Of a DNA stretch of 64,000 nt, positions 1-9,412 are shown piece after piece. The position numbers and the translations under genes are program-made. This stretch comes from Archangium violaceum (lineage in GTDB: Bacteria; Myxococcota; Myxococcia; Myxococcales; Myxococcaceae), in the NCBI RefSeq assembly GCF_016859125.1, contig NZ_CP069338.1:992001-1056000 (forward strand), written 5' to 3'. Position 1 is the stretch's first letter. Every line of letters begins with the position of its first letter. Below the pieces are notes generated by a model. It saw only the letters and a list, made by a program, of their open reading frames with translations. It was not told the origin of the DNA and did not search any database.

Positions 1-852
1 CGCGGCATCCTCCTGGACCTCGCCCCCCTCCGCGCGACGCAGCTCCGCTCCGAGCCACACGAACGCCTCCCGGAGACGCGGCACCACCGAGGGCCCCACG
101 TGATCCGCGCCGCGCACCAGGTGGTACTCGTGCGAGATGTCGAGGTCCCAGAGCACCCGGTGGATGAACTCCGCGACATCATGCGCGTTGAGCGCGTCCG
201 CGTCTCCCGCTTCCAGGTAGATCGCCAGGCCATGCTCGAGGATGGCCCGCGCGTTGTCCCGAGCGCGTACGGCCGGATTGTTCGCCTCGAAGAGCGCGGG
301 GTTCCGCTTCGGCCCGACGAGCTCCTCCGGACCCCCTCCGACGAAGTAGAGGTGGTTGCGCTCGCCCGCGTCCGCCGCGCGAAAACCCGGCTCCGTTATC
401 GGTGCGAGTGCAGCGACCGCTCCGAAGGTCTCGGGATGCTTGAACGCGATCTTCAGGCTCCCGTACCCGCCCATCGACATGCCCAGGAGCGCCGTGGAGG
501 TCCGCTCGGGCCGGACCTTGTACGTGGCGCGCAGATGCCGCGGGAAGTCCTCGGCGAAGAAGCTCTCCCAGCGATAACGGCCGTCCGGATGGTCGAGGTA
601 GTAGCTGAACTCGCCCACCGTCGCGCACGCCAGCACCACCGGCGGTGCGCTGCCCGCGCTCCAGCACTGCTCGAACACCGGCCTGGCCTCGACGAGCGAC
701 TGCCGTGAGCCGCCCCCCCCGTACAGGAAGAGCACGAGCGGGTACGGCCCCCCCGAGTCGTAACCGGGCGGAAGCAACACGGCATACGGAACTCCCCCCT
801 CGCGAACGAAGTCCACCGCGAGCTCACCCAGCTCGATGCGTGACGGATTCAT
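1..852 (-). CDS. Putative esterase (esterase D-type alpha/beta hydrolase), 3' end outside window
   Basis: The frame is open from an ATG at 850-852 down to base 1 with no stop, so the C-terminus lies outside the window. The protein begins MNPSRIELGELAVDF and shows the PF00756 layout: an oxyanion strand PLVLFLYGGGG, the nucleophile elbow LLGMSMGGYGS, an acid region EAGDADALNAHD and a His in RGADHVGPS. All three triad positions are therefore visible. No signal peptide is seen, so it is probably cytoplasmic. It is divergent from the PHB-depolymerase-like gene at 1041 with about 190 bp between them. The substrate cannot be told; carboxylic esters (S-formylglutathione or enterochelin-type relatives) are typical of the family. 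Confidence 0.8.
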   Translation of the reverse strand, partial: MNPSRIELGELAVDFVREGGVPYAVLLPPGYDSGGPYPLVLFLYGGGGSRQSLVEARPVFEQCWSAGSAPPVVLACATVGEFSYYLDHPDGRYRWESFFAEDFPRHLRATYKVRPERTSTALLGMSMGGYGSLKIAFKHPETFGAVAALAPITEPGFRAADAGERNHLYFVGGGPEELVGPKRNPALFEANNPAVRARDNARAILEHGLAIYLEAGDADALNAHDVAEFIHRVLWDLDISHEYHLVRGADHVGPSVVPRLREAFVWLGAELRRAEGGEVQEDAA

Positions 853-1040
853 GGGACGGAAGGGTACCGGACCGAACCGTTCGCGGCCGTGCCAGGAAGG
901 CGCGTTCTGTCAGGTGCTCGTCCATGCGGGACGGGTGAACGATGTCGACGAGCAGAAGCGTTCACTGGCGACTCGATTCCCGCGGAAGGCGGCATCACTC
1001 GCTGACGCGTGCGTCCCGGATCATTAGAGCTGATGGCGTC

Positions 1041-2084
1041 ATGAACGCTCGCCCCTTTCCACTGAACGCACTCAGCGCCGCCGCGCTGTTGCTCACCGCC
1101 GCGGCCTGTTCCGACTCCGAGCCGGAGACCACGCCGCCCCCTCAGCTCCCGGACTATGGGCCCCCTTCGGCCCCTGCCCCCGCGCCACTCCCGGAGCGCA
1201 CCTCGTGCACCGGGCTCACCGTGGGCGCCGGCACCTACGATTGGACCCTCACGCACCAGGGGCGCACCCGGCTCTACCGCGTCGTCGTTCCCACGGGCTA
1301 TGACCCGACGAAGCCCACCCCCGCGGTGTTCTCCTTCCACGGCTTCGGCTCCAACGAACAGGAGCAGGAGGGACTGAGCCGGATGTCCGAGCAGGCCAAT
1401 GCCCAGGGATTCATCGCGGTGTATCCCCGTGGCCTGAACCAGATGGAGATCACCGGCACCACGGATCCCCGCTACGAGGACACGCGCAGTTGGAACGCGG
1501 GCGTGTGCTGTGGACCGGCGCAGATCTCCCGCGTGGACGACGTGAGCTTCGTGGACGCGATGCTCGCGGAGCTGGACACGCGCGTGTGCCTGGACACGAA
1601 GCGCATCTACGCCACCGGCCTGTCCAACGGAGGCTTCTTCTCCTACCGGCTCGCCTGCGAGCGCGCGGGGCAGTTCGCGGCCATCGCGCCCGTGGCCGGA
1701 ATGGAGGGCTACTCCCCCTGTGAGCCCGTGCGCCCGGTCTCGGTGATGCACTTCCACGGCACGGACGATCGGACCATCCTCTACGAGGGCGGAGCCAACA
1801 TCCTCTTCGGCGGTCCCTACCCGTCCGCGCGCGAGTCGGTGGAGCGCTGGGCGCGACGGAACCTCTGCGCCGGCAACACCGTCAACACCTACGCACAGGG
1901 CGACAGCTCCTGCGAAACGTACGACACGTGCGGTCAGAACACGTCCGTCACGCTCTGCACCGTGCTGGGCGGCGGCCATACCTGGCCTGGAGGGCTCGTT
2001 CCGCCGCACCTCGGCTACACCACGCAGGACCTCGACGCGACCCGGGAAATGTGGCGCTTCTTCTTCGACCACCCGCGTCCCTGA
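1041..2084 (+). CDS. Secreted PHB depolymerase/feruloyl esterase-like lipoprotein
   Basis: 347 residues from the ATG at 1041; an upstream GTG at 942 would only add an unlikely Arg-rich leader. A hydrophobic leader ends LLTAAACSDSE, a plausible though not ideal lipobox, followed by a Pro-rich linker, so surface or periplasmic lipidation is inferred. The catalytic part carries FSFHGFGSNEQEQ (oxyanion region), the lipase box TGLSNGGFF with Ser195, an Asp in HFHGTDDRT and the His in GGGHTWPGG. This is the order of the LpqC/PHB-depolymerase family (alpha/beta hydrolase). Several paired Cys suggest an oxidising, exported environment. Natural substrates may be polyhydroxyalkanoate or aryl esters; this is not decidable from sequence. 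Confidence 0.85.
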   Translation: MNARPFPLNALSAAALLLTAAACSDSEPETTPPPQLPDYGPPSAPAPAPLPERTSCTGLTVGAGTYDWTLTHQGRTRLYRVVVPTGYDPTKPTPAVFSFHGFGSNEQEQEGLSRMSEQANAQGFIAVYPRGLNQMEITGTTDPRYEDTRSWNAGVCCGPAQISRVDDVSFVDAMLAELDTRVCLDTKRIYATGLSNGGFFSYRLACERAGQFAAIAPVAGMEGYSPCEPVRPVSVMHFHGTDDRTILYEGGANILFGGPYPSARESVERWARRNLCAGNTVNTYAQGDSSCETYDTCGQNTSVTLCTVLGGGHTWPGGLVPPHLGYTTQDLDATREMWRFFFDHPRP

Positions 2085-2214
2085 CGAACCGTTGAGCCCT
2101 GTACCCAAGCCGATGGCACCTGCGGTGGAGGGCATGGCCGCCCGCCGCCTCTTGTCCGAGGGACAGGTGGCCTCCAGCGTTGAGCTGGGTACCCACACGC
2201 GGGAGGGATGCGTC

Positions 2215-3384
2215 ATGACCACGAAGCTCGAGCGCCACGGGAGGCGCCAGGTCTCCTGCCTCCCCACCCTGATGATACTCGGGGCCCTGCTGATGCCCGG
2301 TCTGGCCCTGGCCGCCGAGTTCCGCAGCGGCGACCTGGTGCAGGTCGGTCCCCAGGAGGTCATCGACGAGGATCTCTACGCCTTCGGCCGAGTCGTGAGC
2401 ATCCTGGGCACCGTGCGGGGAGATGTCATCGCCGCGGGCGAGCAGGTGGATATCTCCGGCACCGTCGAGGGGGATGTGATGTCCGCCTCCGCGAGGAGCC
2501 GGATCTCCAGTCAGGTGCGCGGCAGCCTCCGGGCCGCGAGCAACGAGCTCCTCGTGAGCGGACCCGTGGGTGAGGACGCGATACTCGCCGCTGGCAACCT
2601 GATACTCACCCCTCAAGCCCGCGTGGGCGGGGATCTCTACCTCGCCTCCGGCGATGCCCGCGTCAACGCCCCGGTGGTGGGCGAGCTACACGCCGCCGCG
2701 GGGACGCTCACGCTATCGGCGCCGGTGGGACAGGATGTGCGGGCGGAGGTGGACACGTTGCGGCTCAACGAGGGCGCGCGCATCGGCGGCAACCTGAGCT
2801 ACCGCGGAGACCGGGACGCGCAGATGGCCCCCGGTGCCGTCGTGGCCGGCACGGTGGAGCGGTTCGACCCCGAGCGCGCCCGGGGCCGGGGCCCCTTCCT
2901 GGGCCTCTACTTCTGGGCTCGCTCGCTCATCGGACTGTTCGCGCTGGGGCTGCTGCTCGTGCTCCTCTCTCCCAACTTCGCGCGCCGCGCGCCCGCGATG
3001 CTGCGCCAACAACCCCTGCCCAGCCTGGGTTGGGGCGCCGCGCTCTTCGTGGGCATCCCCATCGCCGCCATCTTCGTCTTCCTCGTGGGCCTGTTCCTCG
3101 GAGGCTGGTGGATCGGCCTCTTCATCCTCGCCCTCCATGCCCTCGCCATCGCGCTGTGCTTCCCCGTGGTGGGCATGCTCATCGGCCGATGGCTGCTCGA
3201 GCGCTTCCACAAGGCGGGGGCCCACCTCGTGGTGGCACTACTCGTGGGGCTCGTCCTGCTGACGCTGGTGGGGCTCGTGCCCGTGCTGGGCGGGCTCGCC
3301 GCGCTGGCCACCATCCTCTTCGGACTGGGAGCGCTCCTCCTCACCGTGGTGCGGAGCCGCCAGCCCACCGAGGCCCGCGCGTGA
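2215..3384 (+). CDS. Bactofilin-like polymer-forming domain with C-terminal membrane segments
   Basis: 389 residues from the ATG at 2215, which has GGGAGGGA about 10 bases upstream. A signal peptide (LMPGLALAAEF) is followed by about 200 residues of short beta repeats (VRGDVIAAGEQVDISGTVEG and similar), the right-handed beta-helix pattern of bactofilin-type polymer-forming domains. The last 150 residues hold four to five hydrophobic helices. This exported beta-helix plus membrane anchor differs from cytoskeletal BacM-type bactofilins, so a cell-envelope role is more likely. Its stop overlaps the next start (GTGA at 3381-3384), so it is translationally coupled to the YdjC-like deacetylase. Confidence 0.75.
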   Translation: MTTKLERHGRRQVSCLPTLMILGALLMPGLALAAEFRSGDLVQVGPQEVIDEDLYAFGRVVSILGTVRGDVIAAGEQVDISGTVEGDVMSASARSRISSQVRGSLRAASNELLVSGPVGEDAILAAGNLILTPQARVGGDLYLASGDARVNAPVVGELHAAAGTLTLSAPVGQDVRAEVDTLRLNEGARIGGNLSYRGDRDAQMAPGAVVAGTVERFDPERARGRGPFLGLYFWARSLIGLFALGLLLVLLSPNFARRAPAMLRQQPLPSLGWGAALFVGIPIAAIFVFLVGLFLGGWWIGLFILALHALAIALCFPVVGMLIGRWLLERFHKAGAHLVVALLVGLVLLTLVGLVPVLGGLAALATILFGLGALLLTVVRSRQPTEARA

Positions 3385-4133
3385 ACCCTCCGAGGCGTGC
3401 CCTCATCATCAACGCCGACGACCTGGGGTACGACCCGGCCGTCACCCGCGGCATCCTCCGCGCCATGCAGGAGGGCATCGTCTCCTCGGCCACCTTGATG
3501 GTGAACACGCCCTACTCCGGGACCGCCGCTCGCGAGGCCCGGGGGCTGTCGCTCGGCCTGCACTTCAACCTCTCCCAGGGCCTTCCCGTGTGGGCCGCGT
3601 TTCCCAGCCGCTTCCTCCGGAACGGTGCCTTCTCGGAGCCGCTCGCCCAGCACCTGACGCCGGACGTGGTGGAGGCGGAGGCGCTCGCCCAATTGGAGCG
3701 GTTGGACGCGCTGCTCGGCCGGCCGGCCACGCACGTGGACGTGCACAAGCGCCTGCACCGCCACCCCGGCGTGCTCGAGGGCCTGGCACGAGCCGCCCGC
3801 GCGGCCCTGCTGCCCGTGCGCTCCATGGACGCAGACATGCGCCGCGCGCTGCGGGCCCTCGGCGTGCCCACCAACGACCACTTCATCGGCGGAGCGGGCG
3901 CGGAGGCCTACTGGACGCTGGAGCGACTGGAGCAGCACCTCGCCACGCTCCCCGAGGAGGGCGTCACCGAGCTGATGTGTCACCCGGGCCATACGCCCGA
4001 GGTGGTGAAGAGCGGCTATGCCCGGCAGCGGGAGGTGGAGCTCGCCACCTTCCTCCACCCGCGGGCCCGCATGGCGCTCACACGGCTCGGGTTGAAGCCC
4101 ACCGACTTCCGTGTCCTCACGGGTGCCGGGTAG
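3381..4133 (+). CDS. YdjC/ChbG-family carbohydrate deacetylase
   Basis: 250 residues from a GTG at 3381 overlapping the preceding stop by four bases. The N-terminus ALIINADDLGYDPAVTRGIL is the diagnostic YdjC motif with the metal-binding Asp pair; GLHFNLSQG supplies the family's His, and HVDVHKRLHRHP and ELMCHPGH supply the other metal ligands and catalytic His. The family includes the chitooligosaccharide deacetylase ChbG and the hopanoid enzyme HpnK, both of which remove N-acetyl groups from small glycans or glycolipids. Coupling with the bactofilin-like membrane protein hints at envelope glycan work. The 3' end overlaps the convergent helicase gene by 17 bases. Confidence 0.85.
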   Translation: MNPPRRALIINADDLGYDPAVTRGILRAMQEGIVSSATLMVNTPYSGTAAREARGLSLGLHFNLSQGLPVWAAFPSRFLRNGAFSEPLAQHLTPDVVEAEALAQLERLDALLGRPATHVDVHKRLHRHPGVLEGLARAARAALLPVRSMDADMRRALRALGVPTNDHFIGGAGAEAYWTLERLEQHLATLPEEGVTELMCHPGHTPEVVKSGYARQREVELATFLHPRARMALTRLGLKPTDFRVLTGAG

Positions 4134-7100
4134 CCTCGGCCAGCCGCGGGCGCGCCCTGGCCAGGGGCTCGGGCAGCGAAGCCCCGGAGGTGGACTCCTC
4201 CTCGGGCCCGTGACGCAGCAGCGAGAGGAGCTGCTCGGTGGAGAGCGCCGCCGCCCCATCCGCCTCGGACAGGAGGCTGTTGGCCAGGTCCCGCTTCTCC
4301 TCGTGCAGCGCGAGGATGGCCTCCTCGATGGTGCCCTCGGAGATGAGGCGCGTCACCGTGACGGGCTTCGTCTGGCCGATGCGGTGCGCCCGGTCCGTGG
4401 CCTGGTCCTCAGCCGCCGGGTTCCACCACGGGTCCAGGTGAAGGACGTGGTCCGCCATGGTGAGGTTGAGCCCCGTGCCTCCCGCCTTCAGCGAGATGAG
4501 GAAGACATCGCCCTCGCCCCGCTGGAAGGCCGCCACCCGCGTCTCCCGCTCGGCCGCGGGCGTCTGCCCGTCCAGGTACTGCAGCGGCACGCCCCGGGCC
4601 TCCAGCGCCTCGCGCACCAGCGCCAGGTGCTTGACGAACTGGCTGAAGACGAGCGCCCTGCCCCCCCCGGCGCGCACGGCGTCCACCACCTCCAGCAGGC
4701 GCTCCAGCTTCGAGGAGGACAGCGGCGAGTCCGCGTCCACCAACCTCGGGTGGCAGGCCGCGAGCCGCAGCCGGGTGAGCGCCGCCAACACCTCGAAGCG
4801 CTTCTTCGGGCCCCGCGCCTCCTCCAGCCGCGCCAGCGCCGCCAGCCGCGTGTCCTCGTACAGCTGACGCTCGCCCTCGGAGAGGGTGATGGGCACCACC
4901 GTCTCCATACGGGGAGGCAGCTCGCGCGCCACCTCGCCCTTCGTGCGCCGCAACAGGAAGGGCCGCACCAGCCGCGCCAGCGTCGCGCGCGCCCGGGGAT
5001 CCTTCATGCGCTCGATGGGGCCGATGAAACGCTCGCGGAAGGACTCACGGCTGCCCAGCAGGCCCGGGAAGACGAGCCGGAAGAGGCTCCACAGCTCCGA
5101 CAACCGGTTCTCCACCGGCGTGCCCGAGAGGGCCATGCGCGCCTCGGCCTTCAGCGCCCGCACCGCCTTCGCCCGGGCCGTGTCGGGATTCTTCACCGCC
5201 TGGGCCTCGTCCAGCACCAGCGTGGCGAAGGACACGGCGGCGAAGCGCTCGGCCTCGCGCATCAGCAGCGTGTAGCTCACCACCACCACGTCCCCGGCGC
5301 CCAGGCCGGAGAGCAGCGACTCCCGCTCCGCCTCGCGGTAGGCGTGGACCTTCAGCGAGGGAGCGAAGCGCGCCGCCTCCCGCAGCCAGTTGAAGCACAC
5401 CGAGGTGGGTGCCACCACCAACGCCGGGCCCTGCTCCGCGCGGTGCAGCAGCAGCGCGAGCGCCTGCAGCGTCTTGCCCAACCCCATGTCGTCCGCGAGG
5501 CACCCACCCCCACCCCAGGCCGCCAGCCGCGCCATCCAGACGAAGCCCTCGCGTTGGTAGTCGCGCAGCTCGGCCTTCAGGTTCGCGGGTACCGGCACCT
5601 CCATCCGCTGGGCCTCGCGGATGCGCCCGGCCAGACGGAGCCAGTCCGGAGGAGCCTGTACGTCCGCTCCCGCTTCCGCCAACTCGTCCAGCACGGGCGC
5701 CGCCGCGGCGCTCACCTCCCACCGTCCACGCGAGGCGTGCGCCACGTCCGCCAGGGGCGAGAGCCGCTCGCGCAGCGCATCCGTGAGCCGCATCCAACGG
5801 CCGGGTGCCAGCGGCACGTAGCGGTGCCCGCGCCGCAGCGCGTCCAGCATCACGGCCAGCGCCACCCGCTCACCCTCCAACTGCACGCCGCCCTGCACGC
5901 CGAACCAGTCCCGCTCCCGGCGCACCTCCACCTTGAGGCCCTGCGCGTCCGGCGAGCGCACCACGCTCCACGGCCGATCCTCCCACTCCACGCGCAGGGC
6001 GGGGCCCACCTGGGGCTCCAACCGCTCGAGGAAGCCGAGCGCCGCCTCCGGCCCCTCCAAGGTGAAACGGGCGTGCGCCTCCACCGGCAGCTCCAGCCGC
6101 TCCAGCAACGCCGCCGCCTCGGCGCGCTCGGCCTCCAGATCCCTGCGAGTCCGGACACGCTCGCCCCCTCTCACGCCCCGGACGACCTCGGCGCCCTCGC
6201 CCGGTACCTGCGGCGCGGCCTCGGGCAGGGGCCGGACGAGCAGCGCGCCCTCCAGCGTCTCCGCGCCCGTGGGCCTCAGACGCAACAGCAGCCCGGGCTC
6301 GGCCGGCACCTCGCGCCCCTCCAGGGACGGTGGCAGGGACACGGGGAAGGCCGACTCCACTCCGCCCAGATGGCGCAGCAGCTCTCCGCGCACCGCCTCC
6401 GGCAGTCTCCCCCCATGGTTCACCACGAACTCCAGCACCGCGAGCGCCTCGGGAGACACGGACACCAGCGATAGCCGCGGTAACTCGGGCTCCAGATAGA
6501 GCCACGGCTGTGGCACCTGATTCCGCACCAGCTCACGCCACACACCCGGCGACACCGGGGTGCCCCCGACGGCGGGACGCACCCCCAGCCCCTCCTCCGT
6601 GTCCTCGAACACGAAGCCGAGCGGCACCTCGCGCACCCGCAGCGGCTTGCCGAGTATCGACTCGTGCACCAGCCGGGGGCTGTGCGCCAACAGACGCAGG
6701 CTCTGCACGAGGAGTCGGCGGCGATCCTCCGCGCTGTACTGCTGGGGCAGCATGCGGCACAACTGGAAGGCCTCCACCTCCTCGGGCGAGGAGAGAACGG
6801 CCAGGGCATCGCGCTCCTCGAAGGGTGACACGGGTGAGCCCTTGGACCAGCCGCCCCGCTTGAGCGGCCGGTGGAGGAAGGGCCGCAGGCGTGGCTCCCC
6901 CTCGTTCATCCCCTCCAACCGGAAGGACACGGAGAGGGCGGGGGCTCGGGACTCCTGACGGGTTCGCGCCAGCGACTGGGCCTTCTCCAACGTGAGGAGG
7001 AACTGCCGGCCCGGGAGCACGAAGAGGAGCTCGGCGAGCTCCGCGTTCTCCCGCTTCCGCCGGACATCCCCTAGCGCGCCGAGCAGCCCATCCACCGCCG

Positions 7101-8082
7101 AGAGCGCGTGAACACAACGAGGGGGGGCTCCCGGCCCACACACCGAGCAGCTGACGGCGTCCTCTCCCTCGAGCACCCGCGGCAGCTCCAGCAGCACGCA
7201 TTGGCGGTGGGTGTAGCCATGGGTCCTCGACGGGCCGCTCGCCATGGACATCTCATGGGCGTGCACCACGAGGGGCTTGTCCCGCGGGGGAAAGAGGAGC
7301 TGGAGCTCTCCCTCGGAGAGCAGGCGGGGGAACGCATGCTCCCGAATGCGGGCGCGTACCTGCTGGAGCGCCTGGACGAGGGGCATGAGGCGCGCATCGG
7401 TGGGGGGCGGCCGGGAGGCCTGGCGCTCCCAGTCGAGCCCCTGACGAACCCGCCGCACCTCCTCCTTGGCCAGCTCCCAGGCCGCCCGTTCGAGCGTGGA
7501 GCGAGCGTGGGCGAAGGCCATCGGGAACACGGGCAGTGTCCCATCCAGCAACGACACGATGGGCAGGGAGTCGAGGGAGTGCAGCCTGTGGGTGACGCTG
7601 AAGCCACGCGGGAGGAAGGGCTCCAGCTCGGAGAGGGGGACACGGCGCAGGTGGGTGACGTGGTGCGTCTCCAGCCACTGCTGCACGTCCGCATGGGTGC
7701 GGGCAGGAGGCTCCGCGAGGGAGGAGCCTGAATGAAGGGTCTTGGATTCGGGGGAGACGCGCTCCAGGAGCGCCAGCCCGAGCGCCACCGCGTGCTCGCA
7801 GACGCCGGACTCGAGGAAGAGAACGCACCGGCAGTCGAGGTCCAGACCGTCCGCGTCGGCGGACACCCGCACGGGGAGGAACACACCGCCACGTCCCCGC
7901 ACCTCGCCCTGGACGGTGTCGCCCTCCACCGTCCACCGAAGCACACGGTCCTTGATCACCAGTGAATGGCCCTTCGCGTATACCTCTTCTCCAGCCAGCT
8001 CGCGGAGCTCCGCCCGCTTGAGCCAGCGGCCCAACCAGGGTCCGAGTTGGGGAGATGACTTCTCAAGTGGTTCCTGTGACAT
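4117..8082 (-). CDS. SWIM zinc-finger SNF2-family helicase
   Basis: 1321 residues from the ATG at 8082 (MSQEPLEKSS); a longer frame exists but its leader is low-complexity. Near residue 80 the CRC-x8-CEH motif is a SWIM zinc finger. A long variable middle region is followed by the SNF2 ATPase: DDMGLGKTLQ (Walker A), VVAPTSVCFNW, DEAQAVKNP (DEAx box), ALSGTPVENRL, and the second RecA lobe with VFSQF, GGTGLNLT and DQATDRAHRIGQ. This is a dsDNA translocase of the bacterial Snf2/RapA-like group; the target complex is unknown. SWIM domains usually bind DNA or protein. Convergent with the deacetylase gene, overlapping by 17 bases. Confidence 0.9.
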   Translation of the reverse strand: MSQEPLEKSSPQLGPWLGRWLKRAELRELAGEEVYAKGHSLVIKDRVLRWTVEGDTVQGEVRGRGGVFLPVRVSADADGLDLDCRCVLFLESGVCEHAVALGLALLERVSPESKTLHSGSSLAEPPARTHADVQQWLETHHVTHLRRVPLSELEPFLPRGFSVTHRLHSLDSLPIVSLLDGTLPVFPMAFAHARSTLERAAWELAKEEVRRVRQGLDWERQASRPPPTDARLMPLVQALQQVRARIREHAFPRLLSEGELQLLFPPRDKPLVVHAHEMSMASGPSRTHGYTHRQCVLLELPRVLEGEDAVSCSVCGPGAPPRCVHALSAVDGLLGALGDVRRKRENAELAELLFVLPGRQFLLTLEKAQSLARTRQESRAPALSVSFRLEGMNEGEPRLRPFLHRPLKRGGWSKGSPVSPFEERDALAVLSSPEEVEAFQLCRMLPQQYSAEDRRRLLVQSLRLLAHSPRLVHESILGKPLRVREVPLGFVFEDTEEGLGVRPAVGGTPVSPGVWRELVRNQVPQPWLYLEPELPRLSLVSVSPEALAVLEFVVNHGGRLPEAVRGELLRHLGGVESAFPVSLPPSLEGREVPAEPGLLLRLRPTGAETLEGALLVRPLPEAAPQVPGEGAEVVRGVRGGERVRTRRDLEAERAEAAALLERLELPVEAHARFTLEGPEAALGFLERLEPQVGPALRVEWEDRPWSVVRSPDAQGLKVEVRRERDWFGVQGGVQLEGERVALAVMLDALRRGHRYVPLAPGRWMRLTDALRERLSPLADVAHASRGRWEVSAAAAPVLDELAEAGADVQAPPDWLRLAGRIREAQRMEVPVPANLKAELRDYQREGFVWMARLAAWGGGGCLADDMGLGKTLQALALLLHRAEQGPALVVAPTSVCFNWLREAARFAPSLKVHAYREAERESLLSGLGAGDVVVVSYTLLMREAERFAAVSFATLVLDEAQAVKNPDTARAKAVRALKAEARMALSGTPVENRLSELWSLFRLVFPGLLGSRESFRERFIGPIERMKDPRARATLARLVRPFLLRRTKGEVARELPPRMETVVPITLSEGERQLYEDTRLAALARLEEARGPKKRFEVLAALTRLRLAACHPRLVDADSPLSSSKLERLLEVVDAVRAGGGRALVFSQFVKHLALVREALEARGVPLQYLDGQTPAAERETRVAAFQRGEGDVFLISLKAGGTGLNLTMADHVLHLDPWWNPAAEDQATDRAHRIGQTKPVTVTRLISEGTIEEAILALHEEKRDLANSLLSEADGAAALSTEQLLSLLRHGPEEESTSGASLPEPLARARPRLAEATRHP

Positions 8083-8345
8083 GACTTCCAAAATAACCCC
8101 AGCGAACGCATTTGTCCGCTGCCGCGACACGGGATTCGCGGTCGTCGGACCCTCGGCCGTGGGGCCTCTGCCCCGGACGGGGAAACCCAACCCTTCAAGT
8201 GGGAGGGGGTCACCAGAAGCACCAGGTCGTCTCGATTGTGGACCCGGTGGGGGCACGTCATGCCCCGGGGCGGCCGGAGGGAGCTCACGGCCCTCCGAGC
8301 ACCGGAGCGCGGACGGCTGGTCGAGCTCCTGTCGACTGGGTGTGC

Positions 8346-8810
8346 TTAGATGTCGTGATCACAGACAAGACACTTGGACTTGCCCGCGCTTCCTCCATTG
8401 GCGATGACTGGTCCCTGGATGAGCGGGAAGGGAGGCGTGTTCTTGTCGTTGTGCAGCATGAGATCCATGGCGCGCGCCACGTTCTTGCCCTCGAACTTCA
8501 CGTCAAAGGAGAAGTTGACGAACTCGGCCTTGCCCTTTGTCTTGCTCGAGACCACGCCGCCGCCAGCGGAGCCCGCCTCGTCGCCCGTGCTGGTGCTGAA
8601 GTTGGAGTCCTTCACGCACACCGGGTTTCCGCCCACCGTTACCTTCTTGGTGCCTTTGGCGGTATCCGAGGACTTCGCCACGTTGGGGTAGGGAATTGGG
8701 ACGGGGCCTCCGGGGCTGGGCGTCTTGCACACGTCCGGGAAGGCCACGGTGGTGCCGTCGCTGTCCTTGGTGACGACGGACATCTTGTTGACACCGGTGT
8801 TGACGGCCAT
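8346..8810 (-). CDS. PAAR-like (DUF4150) protein, type VI secretion spike tip
   Basis: 154 residues from the ATG at 8810, with GGAGG about 8 bases upstream. The sequence MAVNTGVNKMSVVTKDSDG, then VCKTPSPGGPVPIPYPN and VTVGGNPVCVKDSNFSTSTGDEAGS, is typical of DUF4150. These proteins sharpen the VgrG spike of the type VI secretion system and carry or recruit effectors. It lies downstream of an Imm49 remnant on the same strand and close to an AHH nuclease and Imm11, so it belongs to a payload locus. No VgrG or DUF2169 gene is in the window. It ends in KCLVCDHDI, so it has no fused toxin domain. Confidence 0.85.
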   Translation of the reverse strand: MAVNTGVNKMSVVTKDSDGTTVAFPDVCKTPSPGGPVPIPYPNVAKSSDTAKGTKKVTVGGNPVCVKDSNFSTSTGDEAGSAGGGVVSSKTKGKAEFVNFSFDVKFEGKNVARAMDLMLHNDKNTPPFPLIQGPVIANGGSAGKSKCLVCDHDI

Positions 8811-8913
8811 GGGTCTACCTCCGAAGGGCACATATTACTTACCGCACGGGGTCCACAGAGCGCGAGCACCGGTCTGGTGAGGAGTCCCTGGTGGCCTGGT
8901 GGGTGACATGCGG

Positions 8914-9412
8914 TCATGCGCGGGGTTGGGTGCGAATGGCCCAGTCCCCGGTGTACCGGACCTTCATGGGCACCCGCGCGAGCGGTGGGCAATAGCGGTA
9001 CATCATGTCCGTGAGCTGGAAGCCCGCTCGCTCACCCAGGCGCAGCAGGCCCAGTCCTTCCAGCCAGAGGAAGCGGTGGGGCGCGAACGCAGTGACGGGC
9101 GTGGCGAAAGCTCGGGCGCGCTTCTCCGTCTCTTCCTCGTATTCCATCCGGGCCGTGGCGAAGTACTCGGCGAAGGCACTCTGATTCCCGGAGAGCAGGG
9201 CGCGGACCAGTCCACACCGGCTGGCATGTGCCTCCTGTCCCACTTCTTCCAACCGGGTGAGCAAGCACTCCAATGAGGGGAGAGAGGGATGATCCTGACG
9301 CGCCAGCTCTTGCAGCACGCGAGCCCAGAGGAACTCATCCTCGTACTCCTCCTGCTTCTGCCACTCGGTGGGGGACACTGCGGCTACTGCTTCCGCCAGG
9401 GGGGAGTGTTCG
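8914..9412 (-). pseudogene. Imm49-family immunity gene, 5' half missing
   Basis: The frame reads SPTEWQKQEEYEDEFLW, then helical residues, then FLWLEGLGLLRLGERAG and MYRYCPPLARVP before the stop, matching the C-terminal half of myxobacterial Imm49 (PF15575) as I remember it. Upstream of about 9410 the same frame runs antisense through the AHH toxin and loses resemblance. No start codon with a ribosome site sits near the break. Full-length members have roughly 250 residues; only about 165 remain. It is therefore most likely an inactive remnant, although a short product cannot be ruled out. The coordinate of the break is approximate. Confidence 0.6.

Noticed and set aside
2092-2214. Upstream in-frame start of the bactofilin-like gene
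   Set aside because: The extra 41 residues would precede a clear signal peptide; the ATG at 2215 has a proper ribosome site.
4111-6474. A 787-codon plus-strand frame
   Set aside because: Antisense to the SNF2 helicase; low-complexity Arg/His/Gln composition and no ribosome site.
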